DNA of 64,000 bases from Rhyzopertha dominica. Taxonomy: Eukaryota; Arthropoda; Insecta; Coleoptera; Bostrichidae. The notes under the pieces were generated by a model. It worked only from the letters and a program-made list of their open reading frames with translations, did not search any database and had not been told where the DNA came from. Below are positions 1 to 10,439 of this stretch, one piece after another (the stretch's first letter is position 1; every line of letters starts with the position of its first letter). The position numbers were made by a program, and so were the translations under genes. The stretch covers positions 12,648,001-12,712,000 of the forward strand of contig QCXZ01000053.1 in the NCBI GenBank assembly GCA_025024175.1, given 5' to 3'.

Positions 1-432
1 GACTTTATCCAAGATCGAAAATTAACTTCTAACACTAACGAGTTGACACTACAGCAGCGGAAATCTAAAAGGGTCTCTTTTTCTGATGACATAGTTTCCA
101 GTTTTGGTACTATTAACGATCAGCAATCTACCCTTCCCTGGAAGGACAGTGGAGATAAGCAGAAACCATCGCAAACAGTGTTCTTACTGAAAGAGAAAAG
201 ACAGGATTCACTGGAAAGCTCAGCGTCGTCTTCAGCTGTTAGGGAGTTAACTACCTCATCATGCGAGAAAATCAAAACTATAATGGATTCTAAAGTTCGT
301 CCTCTGAATGAGGATGATCAAGACATAACTGTCAAGGTTATGAAGCACAGAATCCGTAAAGAATCTTCTGATTTGGTGCTAGACCCTCCTCCTGCATTGC
401 ATAAGCTCTCTTCCACTAATATGATAGTAGCA
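1..432 (+). CDS. Host gene, internal exon (5' part outside window), RVxF-containing protein
   Basis: The frame is open from the first base, so the gene starts upstream of the window and this exon is partial. The encoded segment is hydrophilic and Ser/Lys-rich. Around residues 21-27 it contains KRVSFSDD, a textbook RVxF docking motif for protein phosphatase 1 preceded by basic residues. The exon ends in phase 0 at a GTAAGT donor. The next exon continues without a stop after a 53-bp intron, which is strong support for a real gene. Reading past the donor in the same frame gives a hydrophobic stretch from about position 421 and then a stop at 621, which is intron translation rather than a membrane segment. 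I do not recognise the family. A phosphatase-docking cytoskeletal or centrosomal role is only a guess. Confidence 0.72.
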
Positions 433-485
433 GTAAGTATATTAGGCACCGTTAGTATAATTTCCTCACTTAATTCCTTTTTAAG
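433..485 (+). other. 53-bp spliceosomal intron (phase 0)
   Basis: It begins GTAAGTAT and ends in a pyrimidine-rich tract followed by TTTTTAAG. Removing it joins frame 1 (positions 1-432) to frame 3 (486-2234) in phase 0 with no stop. The two long open frames on either side do not otherwise connect. A 53-bp intron lies near the minimum common in insects. Confidence 0.75.
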
Positions 486-2234
486 ATTGAAAGATCGAAA
501 GATTTGGAGATGTCCAGTGAAATTCAAGCCTCGCAAAAAGAATTGGAAGTACCAGAAAGGTTTTCGGAGGAAGAGATTCCCAAATCTGTCGATTACGATC
601 GAACTTTGCTGGAGAATCTAAAAAGAAAAAATCGTTACGTTTTTGATATTATTGCGACACGGGACGAAGACAAGAGTACTTCCAAAGAATCAGCAAAATC
701 TGGATCCTCACTACTAAAATACACTTACAGCACAGCTACACAAACTGCAAATTTTACCTGCTGTCCGACTATAATTGTAAATTTAGTTCCTGGATTGTAT
801 ACAGATTCTACACCTCCTCAGTGTTCAGGCACGTGTACTGGAAAATATTGTTATCATAATGAGCCATACCCTAAAGCTGTTGAAGGACCTAATTTAACAA
901 GAACAGATCACAGTTCGTTGATAACTATAACAAGCACCGACCAACAGCCCACCCAGGTCAAGGATTATAGTTGTATGTGTAGTGGTATTGAAAGTGATCG
1001 GATCAGAAAGGAACTAGATGAACTCCGAAGAGAAATAGCAAAACTGCAACCAATTAGTGATTCACGCAATCAATCCAAATTAGAGCAAGCTAGCGGATTC
1101 AAAATGACATGCTCACAGAGTACGAGTACAGACAGTCGAGAATCTATAAATACGGATGTAATAAGGGATCGATACACACAGTATCGTGAAAAACAAAGCT
1201 GTTTTCTTCCAGTGCATATTATTAATCGATTACAGTCGCAATTTCAGATGTCCACACATAGCAGTAACACTTCTTCTGGTCAATTGTCTTTGTACTCAGT
1301 TCAGCAGCAGCTGCAATATATTGAAGGTATGTTGCTGCAAGCATCATCGCAACAGACTGCCTCAAAAGTAGAACAAGGTACCCAGTGGCAACCTATGCCA
1401 GAGAAACCGTATGGAAGCATGCTTCCGAACAACCATACATTTCAAAGATATATAAAAAACAAGCAATGTAGCCTTCCTCTTAATCATTTGACACCTTCAA
1501 GTAGCAGCACATCTCCTTTTGATGGTAATATGGAGAGAAGACGACAAGCTTTCAAGCCAATTTCGAAAGGAAGCATTGTCAAAAGAAAATCTGTGGCATC
1601 CAAGTCAACTTCAGTCACTCGACTAGAAGGACCAAAATTTGACCCACTGAAAAATAGTGCTATTGGTAATCTTACGATTGAAGCTCAAGGTTGGCAAGTT
1701 AAGGAACCCAACAAGAGGATGTACAAGAACAATTGTGCTACATCTTCAATGAGAAATAAGTGTAGTTTCTCATCTCGGGGATTGTCGACCTCTAATACGT
1801 CTTCAAGAGTTGACCGTGCGACTGAGAAGTCTAAGTTTAATAATATATCGATTGCTACAACCAGTCACCACCCTATTGCATCTTCCATTGGGCGTCCTAA
1901 AACTGGTGTCACTATGGTGCCTGTCTTGATGGAGCCTTTTAGACAAGAGAAGAGGAAGGCGAAGAAAGCAGATCTGTCGGGAGACGAAGATTATGAAGCT
2001 GATTCTGAATCAGACGTACCCCGAAAACGTAAGCCCAAGAAGGTGGTTAGACTACCAGAAGATTGTCCTCGTAGCATCCTCAAAAAGGCGATTATTTCGC
2101 CTCATAGAGGTGACAATCCAGAACAGACCTGTGAAGTCAAGCCTCGAAGTCGGCCCTTTGTCAACTCAGTACTTTTTTCCAAGTTACTCTCGTGTAAAGT
2201 ATACGCGCATCGTTCTAGTTTTGGTAAGAGATGA
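486..2234 (+). CDS. Host gene, large 3' exon; Ser/Thr/Gln-rich coiled-coil protein
   Basis: This exon adds about 582 residues to the previous one. Visible features in order: an acidic/basic helical start (IERSKDLEMSSEIQ); a Cys-containing segment with two YST/ATQT-like patches; a short coiled coil around positions 1003-1055 (RKELDELRREIAKLQ); Gln-rich helical repeats near 1290-1380; a long low-complexity Ser/Thr region; an acidic patch (GDEDYEADSESD) followed by a very basic patch (PRKRKPKK); and PRSILKK near the end. It reads as an intrinsically disordered scaffold protein. The stop at 2232-2234 may not be the true end: TTTTG|GTAAGAG at 2223/2224 is a good donor, so a further downstream exon is possible. 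No catalytic domain is visible and the family is not recognised. Confidence 0.72.
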   Translation: MERSKDLEMSSEIQASQKELEVPERFSEEEIPKSVDYDRTLLENLKRKNRYVFDIIATRDEDKSTSKESAKSGSSLLKYTYSTATQTANFTCCPTIIVNLVPGLYTDSTPPQCSGTCTGKYCYHNEPYPKAVEGPNLTRTDHSSLITITSTDQQPTQVKDYSCMCSGIESDRIRKELDELRREIAKLQPISDSRNQSKLEQASGFKMTCSQSTSTDSRESINTDVIRDRYTQYREKQSCFLPVHIINRLQSQFQMSTHSSNTSSGQLSLYSVQQQLQYIEGMLLQASSQQTASKVEQGTQWQPMPEKPYGSMLPNNHTFQRYIKNKQCSLPLNHLTPSSSSTSPFDGNMERRRQAFKPISKGSIVKRKSVASKSTSVTRLEGPKFDPLKNSAIGNLTIEAQGWQVKEPNKRMYKNNCATSSMRNKCSFSSRGLSTSNTSSRVDRATEKSKFNNISIATTSHHPIASSIGRPKTGVTMVPVLMEPFRQEKRKAKKADLSGDEDYEADSESDVPRKRKPKKVVRLPEDCPRSILKKAIISPHRGDNPEQTCEVKPRSRPFVNSVLFSKLLSCKVYAHRSSFGKR

Positions 2235-2730
2235 AATGAGTGTTGGTGGATTTTGAGTACTCTGTGGTGTTTTGGCCGCGATATAATCACAATAATCTCA
2301 ATGGGTGTTTGTCTTACAATTATGTGGATTTAATGTAGACAATATATGAGATAAATGTGTTGCATATTTTTTTTCGACAAGCCTAAAAATCAGGATCGTT
2401 CTCTTCCCTGCGTGCATTACTGTGGCACTGTGGTAAAACATTGGTTTTCAAGTACCTACGCGGAAAGGACATTTGTATTCTTCTCCACTTCAGATTTAAA
2501 AGTTGAATTTTTATAAAGTGGCATTTCGATTGCGGGATTAACGCAGGAAACATTCTTCTTGGGCATAACACTTTTACACAACTACAATTACACATTTTTC
2601 ATTTTCTAACTTATCCTTAGTTTTTATACTAACTCTCACTCTCCGTGGTTTATAAAATAGTAGGGGCCGCTGCCACACCACATCTTTTTGTCTGTTTTTA
2701 AATAAACTCCGTTTAATCTAGAGTATTTTT
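2235..2730 (+). other. Probable 3' UTR of the first gene
   Basis: AT-rich sequence without a convincing open frame lies between the stop and an AATAAA hexamer. Short frames on the minus strand here look accidental. If the donor at 2224 is used instead, this would be intron. Confidence 0.45.
2701..2706 (+). terminator. Polyadenylation signal AATAAA
   Basis: A canonical AATAAA lies about 470 bp after the stop, and a T-rich stretch follows within 30 bp. It suits the 3' end of the first gene. Confidence 0.45.
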
Positions 2731-3123
2731 ATTTTGAATCAGACGTCTCCCGCTCNTTTCGTCGATGGTTCTAACGATTGAGTATTCGAGCGTATGCTCG
2801 AAAGTCAGTCATAACATGACCTTAGCAAACCAAGCGATCATACTATCGATCTTGTTGCATACTTCCTCCTTAAAAATGCATGATCATTTCCATTCTGCGA
2901 GACCTTTATGGTACTCTCTCAAACAATTTAACTTAACTCATAATAATAATAATATATTTTTAGCTTTATCGTTACATAACCACGTCAAATACAGTATCAC
3001 TATCACTAACAAGTACGGATACAATACAATAGTACAAGCACAAGGCACAATTTAAATAGACACGGTTAAAATGTCCTCTATTTTATAAACGCATAAATCT
3101 TGCAGTATAACTGTCACCTCATT

Positions 3124-5423
3124 TTAAAATTTACTAAGGTTTAATTTTTTTATTTTGTCTGGTAGTTTATTGAAAAACTTCATGCAGCAATAATTCACAC
3201 TGTGTTGTACAGTGTATATTCTGTGGTAAGGCATACAAATTTTGTTCTTATTACGTGTTTCGTAAGCATGAAATGTATCATTTTTATCAAAGATGTTTAT
3301 GTTATCATAGGCATACATCACGCAGCTAAGTATATAAAGTGAATATACGGTAAGTATTTTACTTTCTTTAAACAAACTTTTACAACTGTGTTGATATCCT
3401 ACGTCGTTTTAGATTCTAATAGCTCTCTTTTGTTTTAAAAATAGTTCATGAACACGTGAATGCATACCCCAAATGATTATTCCATATAAGAGGACGCTAT
3501 GAAAGTTAGAGTAGTATGCGGTAAGCGCAGTTTTTGCATTGACATTACATTTTAGATATTTTATTGTAGAAAGAGCCTTTGATAGTTTTTTGTTCAGAAA
3601 GTTTATATGTTCTGTCCACTGAAAGTTATACTCAAACCAAACACCTAAAAATTTAACTGGGCTCTGGTTTTCTAGTTTCTGTGTAGTGAAAACTATCTTT
3701 TTTGTTTTTTCGTTGTTTAAATTTAAATTATTAGCGTCAAACCACTCTTTAGCACACTGAATACTATCTCTTCCCCTGCAGGCTGCCAAATCTACAGTGG
3801 ATGCGATGTTAAATATGGAGGTATCATTCGCAAACAGACACACATCGTCCGCTTTAATGTTCACTGGTAAGTCATTCACATGCACCAGGAAGAGCAGCGG
3901 ACCAAGAATTGACCCCTGTGGAACCCCTTTGTCGACTTGCTTCTAGGTAGACCGTTGACCGTTATAGACTACACGCTGTTTTCTATTGCTGAGGTAAAAA
4001 CGCAGCAAACTTAATGGAACTTCCCTAATGCCATAGTATTCCAGTTTAGAAAGTAATACTTGATGCGAAACCCTGTCAAATGCTTTACTTAGATCACAGT
4101 ATATAGCTTCCGTAACTAGTTTTTCGTCTAGCGCTCGCGTTATCTTTTCAACCACCTGGATCATGGCTGTAACAGTAGATTTACCACGTTTGTATCCATG
4201 CTGTTTACAGCATAATATGTTTTTTTTCGAAGTACTGGATGAGTTTGTTCTTTATACATAGTTCAAAAATCTTTGACAACACCGGTAGCACTGCAATAGG
4301 CCTGTAATTATTGGCATCGTTTATATTGCCACCTTTATGAAGCGGTTTTATCTCCGCAAGTTTCAGTCTGGAAAAATTCCTGTTCTAACGAATAGATTCA
4401 TCAGCCTAGTGAGCGGTATTACCATTGCATGAAATACTGATTTTATAAATCGGCTGCTTATTCTTTATTAAACTCTCAACCTCCTGTTCAGTCACTACAG
4501 AATGCTTGTTCAACATTTCAGCAACTTGTATCAGATTGAATAGTGATAAAGTTTTCGTTTAGTGTCCGAGCATCGAGTAATTCACTATCTTGCGAATAAA
4601 CAGCTTTTTGGCTGTTGATTACCTTCCACATGGCTGCTTGTTTGTTCTCTGTCTTATGTATGTATTCAGTTAAAGCATTTGACTTCGCTTATCTTAAATG
4701 GGTCTTATAATATGCTCGGCATTTTAAATAAGCCTGGCAAGAATCATCCGTTTTTAAAACTAGGCTGATTGTGTAAAAAACATCTAAAGCGATTTTTTTT
4801 CTTGTTTTAATTGAGTTGTATACCATCTTGTTAAGCTTTTTGATTTCTGAACTTTGGTTTCAGTTTCAGGAAAATACCTATCGAAAGATTCAATAAAGAA
4901 GTCGTGGAACTGTTGAAAACATGATTTTGCGTCTTCCTCCTGGAACAGTGGTTCCCAATCCACAAGAACTAGATACTGTACAAAAGCAATTATAGCTTCA
5001 TCGTGGAATTATCGTATCTTCCTAGTAGAAAGTTTTTTTGATGAAGTACTCGTTTCAAATCCAACCAGATGAATTTCTTGTGCTACGTGGTCGGAAAGAT
5101 GTGGATTTATCGTGGTTATATGTTTAATGTGTGAATGTACATTTGTTAAAATATTGTCAATGCACATACTGGATTTTGCGCTGACCCTGGATGGTTCGCT
5201 GAATACATGCCTTATGTTGTATTTTGTATTGAGTAATAATCTCAATAAAGTCGTCCCGATCTTTCGAATAATTAATAAAATCAATTATAAAATCTCCTGC
5301 TAGTACAATGATAGTGTTCCTGTACTTTTGCTGTATCGCTTTGATTGTACCCTCTATTTGTATTAAAAAATTATTTATATTTGCAGATGGAGGGCGGTAA
5401 ACTGCCAGGACAACCATATTCAC
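3124..5423 (-). pseudogene. LINE copy A ORF2: APE endonuclease-reverse transcriptase, broken
   Basis: Minus-strand pieces in order are: endonuclease with VYRPPSANINNFL and AGDFIIDFI (equivalent of the GDFNI box) near 5290-5420, then CIDNILTN and SDH near 5090-5170; RT with NYRPIAVLP near 4310, HGYKRGKST near 4190, CDLSKAFDRVSH near 4085, GVPQGSILGPLLF near 3925 and FANDTS near 3835; and a C-terminal IIWG segment with YETRNKN near 3260. The catalytic box reads FAND where active enzymes have ADD, so the first catalytic Asp is Asn. The segment 4380-5000 is poorly preserved. Native role: target-primed reverse transcription of the element. Confidence 0.82.
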
Positions 5424-5632
5424 TTCATTTACTCGAATCGCGCAGGCTTCAAATTCTTCTTCAACTGACGTGTCTTTTATTTCTGTAATCTGTAATGATT
5501 TATGTATATTTTTTATTATTATGCAGCTACTTCCATGTCTCGATGATGGTCTACAAAATGAACTACCGATATAGTAGTTCTAGATATTGAACTGACACAC
5601 TGTGTTCTGTGATACACACAATATCTGGATTT

Positions 5633-6198
5633 CTACCTGTTAAAAATCCTTCTAGTTCGCAACCTTTGTTTCGAATTGACTGTATGTTTAAATTTATGAT
5701 TCGCAGTTTCATGTTGGTTTCGTATATGTACCGCGCCGGTGGAAAAGCGGGAATTGTGTATACTATATGGCCAGGTGTCAGGTTTTATAGCATTTTGTAA
5801 GTTCTGTAAGTACATAGTTACTTTAAAAGACGCATAGTGCTCTGGATATTTTGAAGGAAAACGATTTAGCAGATATATCTTGTCGTTTAATAGAGAAATT
5901 TTGTCGCCTAATTCATTTATGATAAGGTCCTTTTGCTTAATAATGTAGTTTACAATGTGCACGTCAATTTGCTTGTCGGTAAAGATATCTTCCGATGCGT
6001 CCTCAGATTCTTGTTTGTCCATATTAACATTTTCATCGTTGCAGCACACACACACACGAACACATCGATTATTTTCAGTTTATGAACTTTTTTGGCACAA
6101 GTGATGTGATAATATGCTCCACATGTTACACACTTTATGCCGTTTATTAATTTAGATTTACACTTTCTACACGAGAGGCCCGCCATGACTCCAAGCAA
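5633..6198 (-). pseudogene. LINE copy A ORF1: PHD-type zinc finger plus coiled coil
   Basis: The start MLGVMAGLSCRKCKSK is followed by C-x2-C, a second C-x2-C and YYHITCAKK, the spacing of a PHD/RING-like finger found in ORF1 of several insect LINEs. A second open frame continues with CCNDENVNMDKQ and a heptad-like segment (INELGDKISLLNDKIYLLN). The two frames overlap across a (CA)n tract at 6044-6056, so slippage of the dinucleotide repeat explains the frameshift. The native role is probably an RNA-binding chaperone for the element's RNP. Confidence 0.7.
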
Positions 6199-6589
6199 CT
6201 CTAGGTCCTTCGGATGATAGCAAAAGCCCTCTCCTCCTTTGTGGGTTATAGAGCCGCACTAGGTGTCCTTCACTAAACTGCCTCTGATTGACCCTTGCAA
6301 CCTTGCTTTATAGCGAGTTTTTGCACGATCACTTGCAGTCTTGAATTAAGTACTGTCTTACCAATGCATGGCTTTCCAGAAGTGACTCTCTTACGGGTGT
6401 CGACACAAACGCCTACTTAAGTTTCAGGGAATGCATTTACAATTTCTAAATAGCTATCCCTACCAACAACAAATTCTGCACCTTAGGTATACAAAAAGAA
6501 AGGTTGAAGGCGTTTAATAAATAGTAGCATCTTAGATTTATCTAGTGAATCTGTCGTTTGCCTCTAACCAGTTAGGGAGCTATCAGTCA

Positions 6590-9050
6590 TGAAAAGTCAG
6601 CGCGGAAACGTAGTGTTTCAAACACAATTTTAAAAAGGAACTGAAAACCGGCGAGAAGTCGGGATGTAAATAGCCAAAGTGCAGTGCAAGTGCTTATATT
6701 ATATTATAGTGATTATACCATTTCCCGATCAAATTTTACGCATAATCACGGCTCCTGCAACGTCAAGAATATTCAACGAAATATTATCACAAGTTCAGCG
6801 AAAAGAACAGCCGCTAATGATATTAGCAGTCGATCTAGTGAAATTTTGCATTCAGCTGTGGTTAATGAAGATACAACTGCTCTTCAGATAAACGACCTAA
6901 CGTGTATAAAACGTGATATACAGGGTCCGCCACCTAAAACTCCCCAGGCTCGTATTTTCTGTATTTTTTTAGGTACAACCTTAAGTTATATGTCAAATTG
7001 TAGATCTTGTTAAAGTCTTTAAAAATAGAATATTGGGTGTCAAAAAATTTTTTTTTCAGATTATTATATTTTGCAAATAAAGTTAATTTTTGTAAATATT
7101 TTTTAACCTTACCCCGTATAATAAATATTGCTTTATAGTTGGATGCCGGCTTTTATTTTCTTCAATTTGTGTCTTCACCATGTATGCGTAATTTTTACTC
7201 CTTCTTAATGAAAAACAAGAAAAACTAGTCGCCGCCATTTTTGTTAATAGGGTTGTTCAGAGAATTTTTGAAGTATTACTTTAGTAGCTTATTACGGTAC
7301 AAATTATGCCTACATACCCATTGCTGCACACAAAACCCCTAAATTTGGAGTAACTTTTAAATAAATAAAGTACAAAGTTCGTTCTACAGAGAGAGAGGCT
7401 AGGAAACGAAACCCTGCGATGAGGCTAGCGCGTGACGTAGAAAACCAAACTAGCCAGCTCGCAGGGTTTCGTTTTCTAGCCTCTCTCTCTGTAGAACGAA
7501 CTTTGTACTTTATTTATTTAAAAGTTACTCCAAATTTAGGGGTTTTGTGTGCAGCGATGGGTACGTAGGCATAATTTGTACTGTAATAAGCTACTAAAGT
7601 AATACTTCAAAAATTCTGAACAACTCTATTAACAAAAATGGCGGTGAATAGTTTTTCTTGTTTTTCACTAAGAAGGAGTAAAAATTACGCATACCTGGTA
7701 AAGACACAAATTGAAGAAAATAAAAGACGGCATCCAACTATAAAGCAATATTTATTATACGGTGTAAGGTTAAAAAATATTTACAAAAATTAAGTTTATT
7801 TGCAAAATATGATAATTAACAAAAAAAAATTTTGGACACCCAATATTCTATCTTTAAAGAGCTTAAAAAGACCTACAATTTCATATATAATTTCAGGTTG
7901 TACCTAAGAAATAAAGAAAATACGAGCCTGGGGAGTTTTAAGTGGCGGACCCTGTATACAACGCTAGAAGAAAGTTACTTCCTGTGCTTTCCGAATTTCG
8001 AAGTGAAGTTCACTTAGGACAAATATGAATTACCGAACAAACCGAGGTGAGAAGTTGTTGCTCGTAAATAGTAAAGATTCACATATCTTAGTGTTCAGTT
8101 GTGTTACAAATTTGGAGAATCTGTGCAAATGTCAGAAAATCTACATGGACGGTACATTTGACCACTGTACTAAGTTTTTTCTGCAACTGTTCACCATTCA
8201 CGGCTTATCAATGAACATTATATACCGCTTGTCTTTTGTGTACTGCCAGACAAAACTACGGAAACGTACGTAAAGTGCTTTGAATATGTGAAGAAGTGCT
8301 GTAGCGAAACTTCATTCTCTTTCTTCCCTAAGGAAATTGTAGATTTCGAAAAGGCGATCCATAACGCAGCGTGTACTGTCTCGCTACAAGTCAAATTAAT
8401 TGGATGTAGATTTTACCTCTCACATGCTTGGTGGCGTAAGAAGTTGGACTTTCCAAAAAATACAAAGACAAAACGGAAGGAGGAAATGGTTAGGTTACTG
8501 TTTTAGACTTATATATGTCGACCCAAAAGAGGTAGGGGATGTATTCGCTTTTTCGTTAGCTGCAATACAACCACTAGGAACGAAAATTCAAATGTTTACA
8601 GACTATTTAATTGACAGTTATGTGGAGGATTGTGCTGTATATCCTCCAGATTTGTGGACGTCTAAAACATCAAGCGCAGATAGTTGCATTAATAACTGCG
8701 AATCATCCCATTCGCATTAAAAAAGAATATTTTAACGGACCTCATCCATCAATATTTGTTTTTATAGACTTTTTTGTTACATTATCAGTGTGAGATATAT
8801 GTAAAACTTCAAAGTGTCGACAAGCTATGTGTTCCAAATTCTGACACAAGAAAAAAGCAGGAGTATAGTAATGCAACTCTCTTACCGTTATTACAACTCT
8901 GCAATAAAATTTATCTTTCATCTCGAACAGCAGGCGGCCCCTCACAAGTTACCGCAAATAACCGGATTACCATTAATTTAGGTCCGATTTTCGGAAGATG
9001 GTTAAGCAGGGTCGGATTATTTAAAGTTCACTACCGGTCAAACCAAAACT
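6590..9050 (+). pseudogene. FLYWCH Mutator-like (MULE) transposase, interrupted
   Basis: The pieces follow the order of insect FLYWCH-MULE transposases. SQRGNVVFQTQ and THNHGS (6600-6750) are a FLYWCH zinc-finger remnant. ALQINDLTCIKRDI, then after the inserted palindrome YNARRKLLPVLSEF, form the segment before the core. GEKLLLVNS and YMDGTFDHC (first catalytic Asp; about 8045-8165) open the core, followed by DFEKAIHNA (second Asp; about 8344) and GCRFYLSHAWWRK (the C-x2-H equivalent). INNCESSHSH (about 8690-8720) matches the TNNxxEgwH box with the catalytic Glu. There are at least four frameshifts or stops besides the insertion. No terminal repeats were found. Confidence in the family is high; exact ends are uncertain. 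Confidence 0.78.
6921..7954. mobile_element. 1,034-bp palindromic foldback MITE with TA target duplication
   Basis: The left arm (6921-7427) and right arm (7450-7954) are near-identical inverted copies of about 505 bp around a loop of about 22 bp. The ends are CAGGGTCCGCCAC and its complement. TA stands on both sides (6919-6920 and 7955-7956). Removing the element plus one TA gives codons GAT ATA TAC AAC GCT, which keep the surrounding MULE frame open. A 4-bp TATA duplication would shift the frame. TA duplication and CAGGG ends point to the Tc1/mariner-IS630 superfamily. No coding capacity is visible inside. Confidence 0.9.
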
Positions 9051-9097
9051 AGCATTCAGTCTTAGTATTTCTGTGCGCGAGGCAATAGAGGCCAAAA

Positions 9098-10439
9098 ATG
9101 TTCCGTCCTTGGGAAAAAGCTGCTCCAAGTACCGCTCAGAATGAAGTTGCTGACGCTGACATGGAAGTGCAAATTGAAGAAAACAAGAGGAATCGTCGTT
9201 ACCTTACCCAAGATGCCAAAGAAATCATAAATAATGAATACAATTTTTTGATAAAAAAACAGCAGTGCTCCGTTAAAAGTGACAAGTGAAATGGTTGGTG
9301 TCCCCTACACGACTGTGAGAGATATTATTGAAAATAAAGGCAATTTAAGAAAATCTCGCAATTCAGAGAAATTTCTAAATATATCAAAAGAGCTTGGGAT
9401 AGAAATTAAAAAAGTGATTTACCAAATATATAAGGAAAATAAAGTTCCAACTACGGCAAGTCTGAAATTAAAACTTTTGAAGTTAGGATATGACATAAGT
9501 TATTGCGAAGAGTGGTTCAGAAAATACTTGAGGAGCATCGGTTTTAATTATAGAATATTAAACCAACGTGTGTCCATAATGGAATCAACCCGACTAAAAA
9601 GAATGAGATGGGATTATATAAACGAAATCAGAAGGTACCGCCAAGAAAATCGTAATATCGTATATTTGGATGGAACGTGGTACGACACCCAGGACTTGAT
9701 AAAAAAAGGCCTGACAGATGGGACAAGTAACTGCGTTCTGTAAGCACCACCTTCGAGAGGGAAAAGAATTACAATTCTTCATGTGCGAGGAAGTGATGGA
9801 AAGTGGCTTATTACTGTCAGAGAAACAGATCCAAAATTGTTCTGCTAACTACCATTGCGATATGGACTCTGCACTTTTTGAAGCTTGGTTTCAGCAGCAG
9901 TTACTGCCAGGGCTACCACCAGGATCTGTTATAGTCATGGATAACGCGAGTTATCATTCAAAATTATTGAACAAGGCGCCAACATTAGCTACAAAAAAAT
10001 AGAAATAATTGATTACATGAAAAAGAATAACATTAAAATTCCGGATGGACAAGTTACCAAAAAAGATCTGTTGACAATAATAAAAAATCTCAACGTTCCT
10101 AAATATCGAGTTGATGAACTAGCGAAAGGACATGGACATATAGTTATGCGTTTGCCATCGTATTATTGCGTCCTAAACCCAATTGAATTAGTGTGGAGTA
10201 TGCTTAAAAAAGGAATACGAAGAAACAATACATGTCCGCGTTTAAGTTCGGGAGTTGTAGATTTAGTGCGTAGAGAGGTAAGTAGTATAACGAAAGTACT
10301 GTGGAAAAGCTGTATTAAGCATGTTATTGAAATTGAAAATAGCTATGTATCCCCAATTTTTCAAAATTTTATAATACATGTTAATGATGATGTTAGCAGT
10401 GATTCAGAATTCGACAGTAGTGATGATGATAATAATTAA
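9098..10439 (+). pseudogene. DDE_3 (IS630/Tc1-like) transposase, copy 1, broken
   Basis: The N terminus MFRPWEKAAP is followed by an acidic segment, then a helix-turn-helix-like region (GVPYTTVRDIIE). The catalytic domain has YLDGTWYDT (first Asp, about 9661-9690), VIVMDNASYHS (second Asp, about 9930-9960) and LNPIELVWSMLKKGIRR (Glu, about 10173-10225), and the C terminus is acidic. Frameshifts occur at about 9275 and in the A7 run at 9993-9999, and TAA at 9741-9743 interrupts the frame. The same protein family occurs at 52.5-53.7 kb on the minus strand. No terminal inverted repeats were found, so it could be a decayed element or a domesticated-gene relic. Confidence 0.78.

Larger units (their letters stand above)
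3124..6270 (-). mobile_element. Decayed PHD-ORF1/APE-RT LINE (copy A)
   Basis: Read on the minus strand, the element has a 5' UTR-like segment (about 6200-6270), ORF1 with a zinc finger, an APE-type endonuclease, a reverse transcriptase and a C-terminal segment ending near 3124. This is the order of CR1/jockey-group non-LTR retrotransposons. The 3' end may extend to a short ATT-repeat tail near 2940. Frameshifts and stops break every domain, so this is an old inactive copy. Target duplications could not be defined. Confidence 0.82.

Noticed and set aside
421..520. Apparent membrane segment in the first host protein (hydrophobic stretch ending near 470)
   Set aside because: It lies after a good donor and is read from the 53-bp intron. 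The spliced frame omits it.
6917..7958. 4-bp TATA target duplication for the palindromic MITE
   Set aside because: It is possible from the sequence, but removal with a 4-bp duplication would shift the MULE frame, whereas a 2-bp TA duplication preserves it.
9718..9830. Separate open frame starting ATG at 9,718 in the DDE_3 transposase
   Set aside because: Its first half is an out-of-frame shadow. The homologous sequence runs in the other frame through TAA at 9,741, and this frame becomes real only after a later frameshift.
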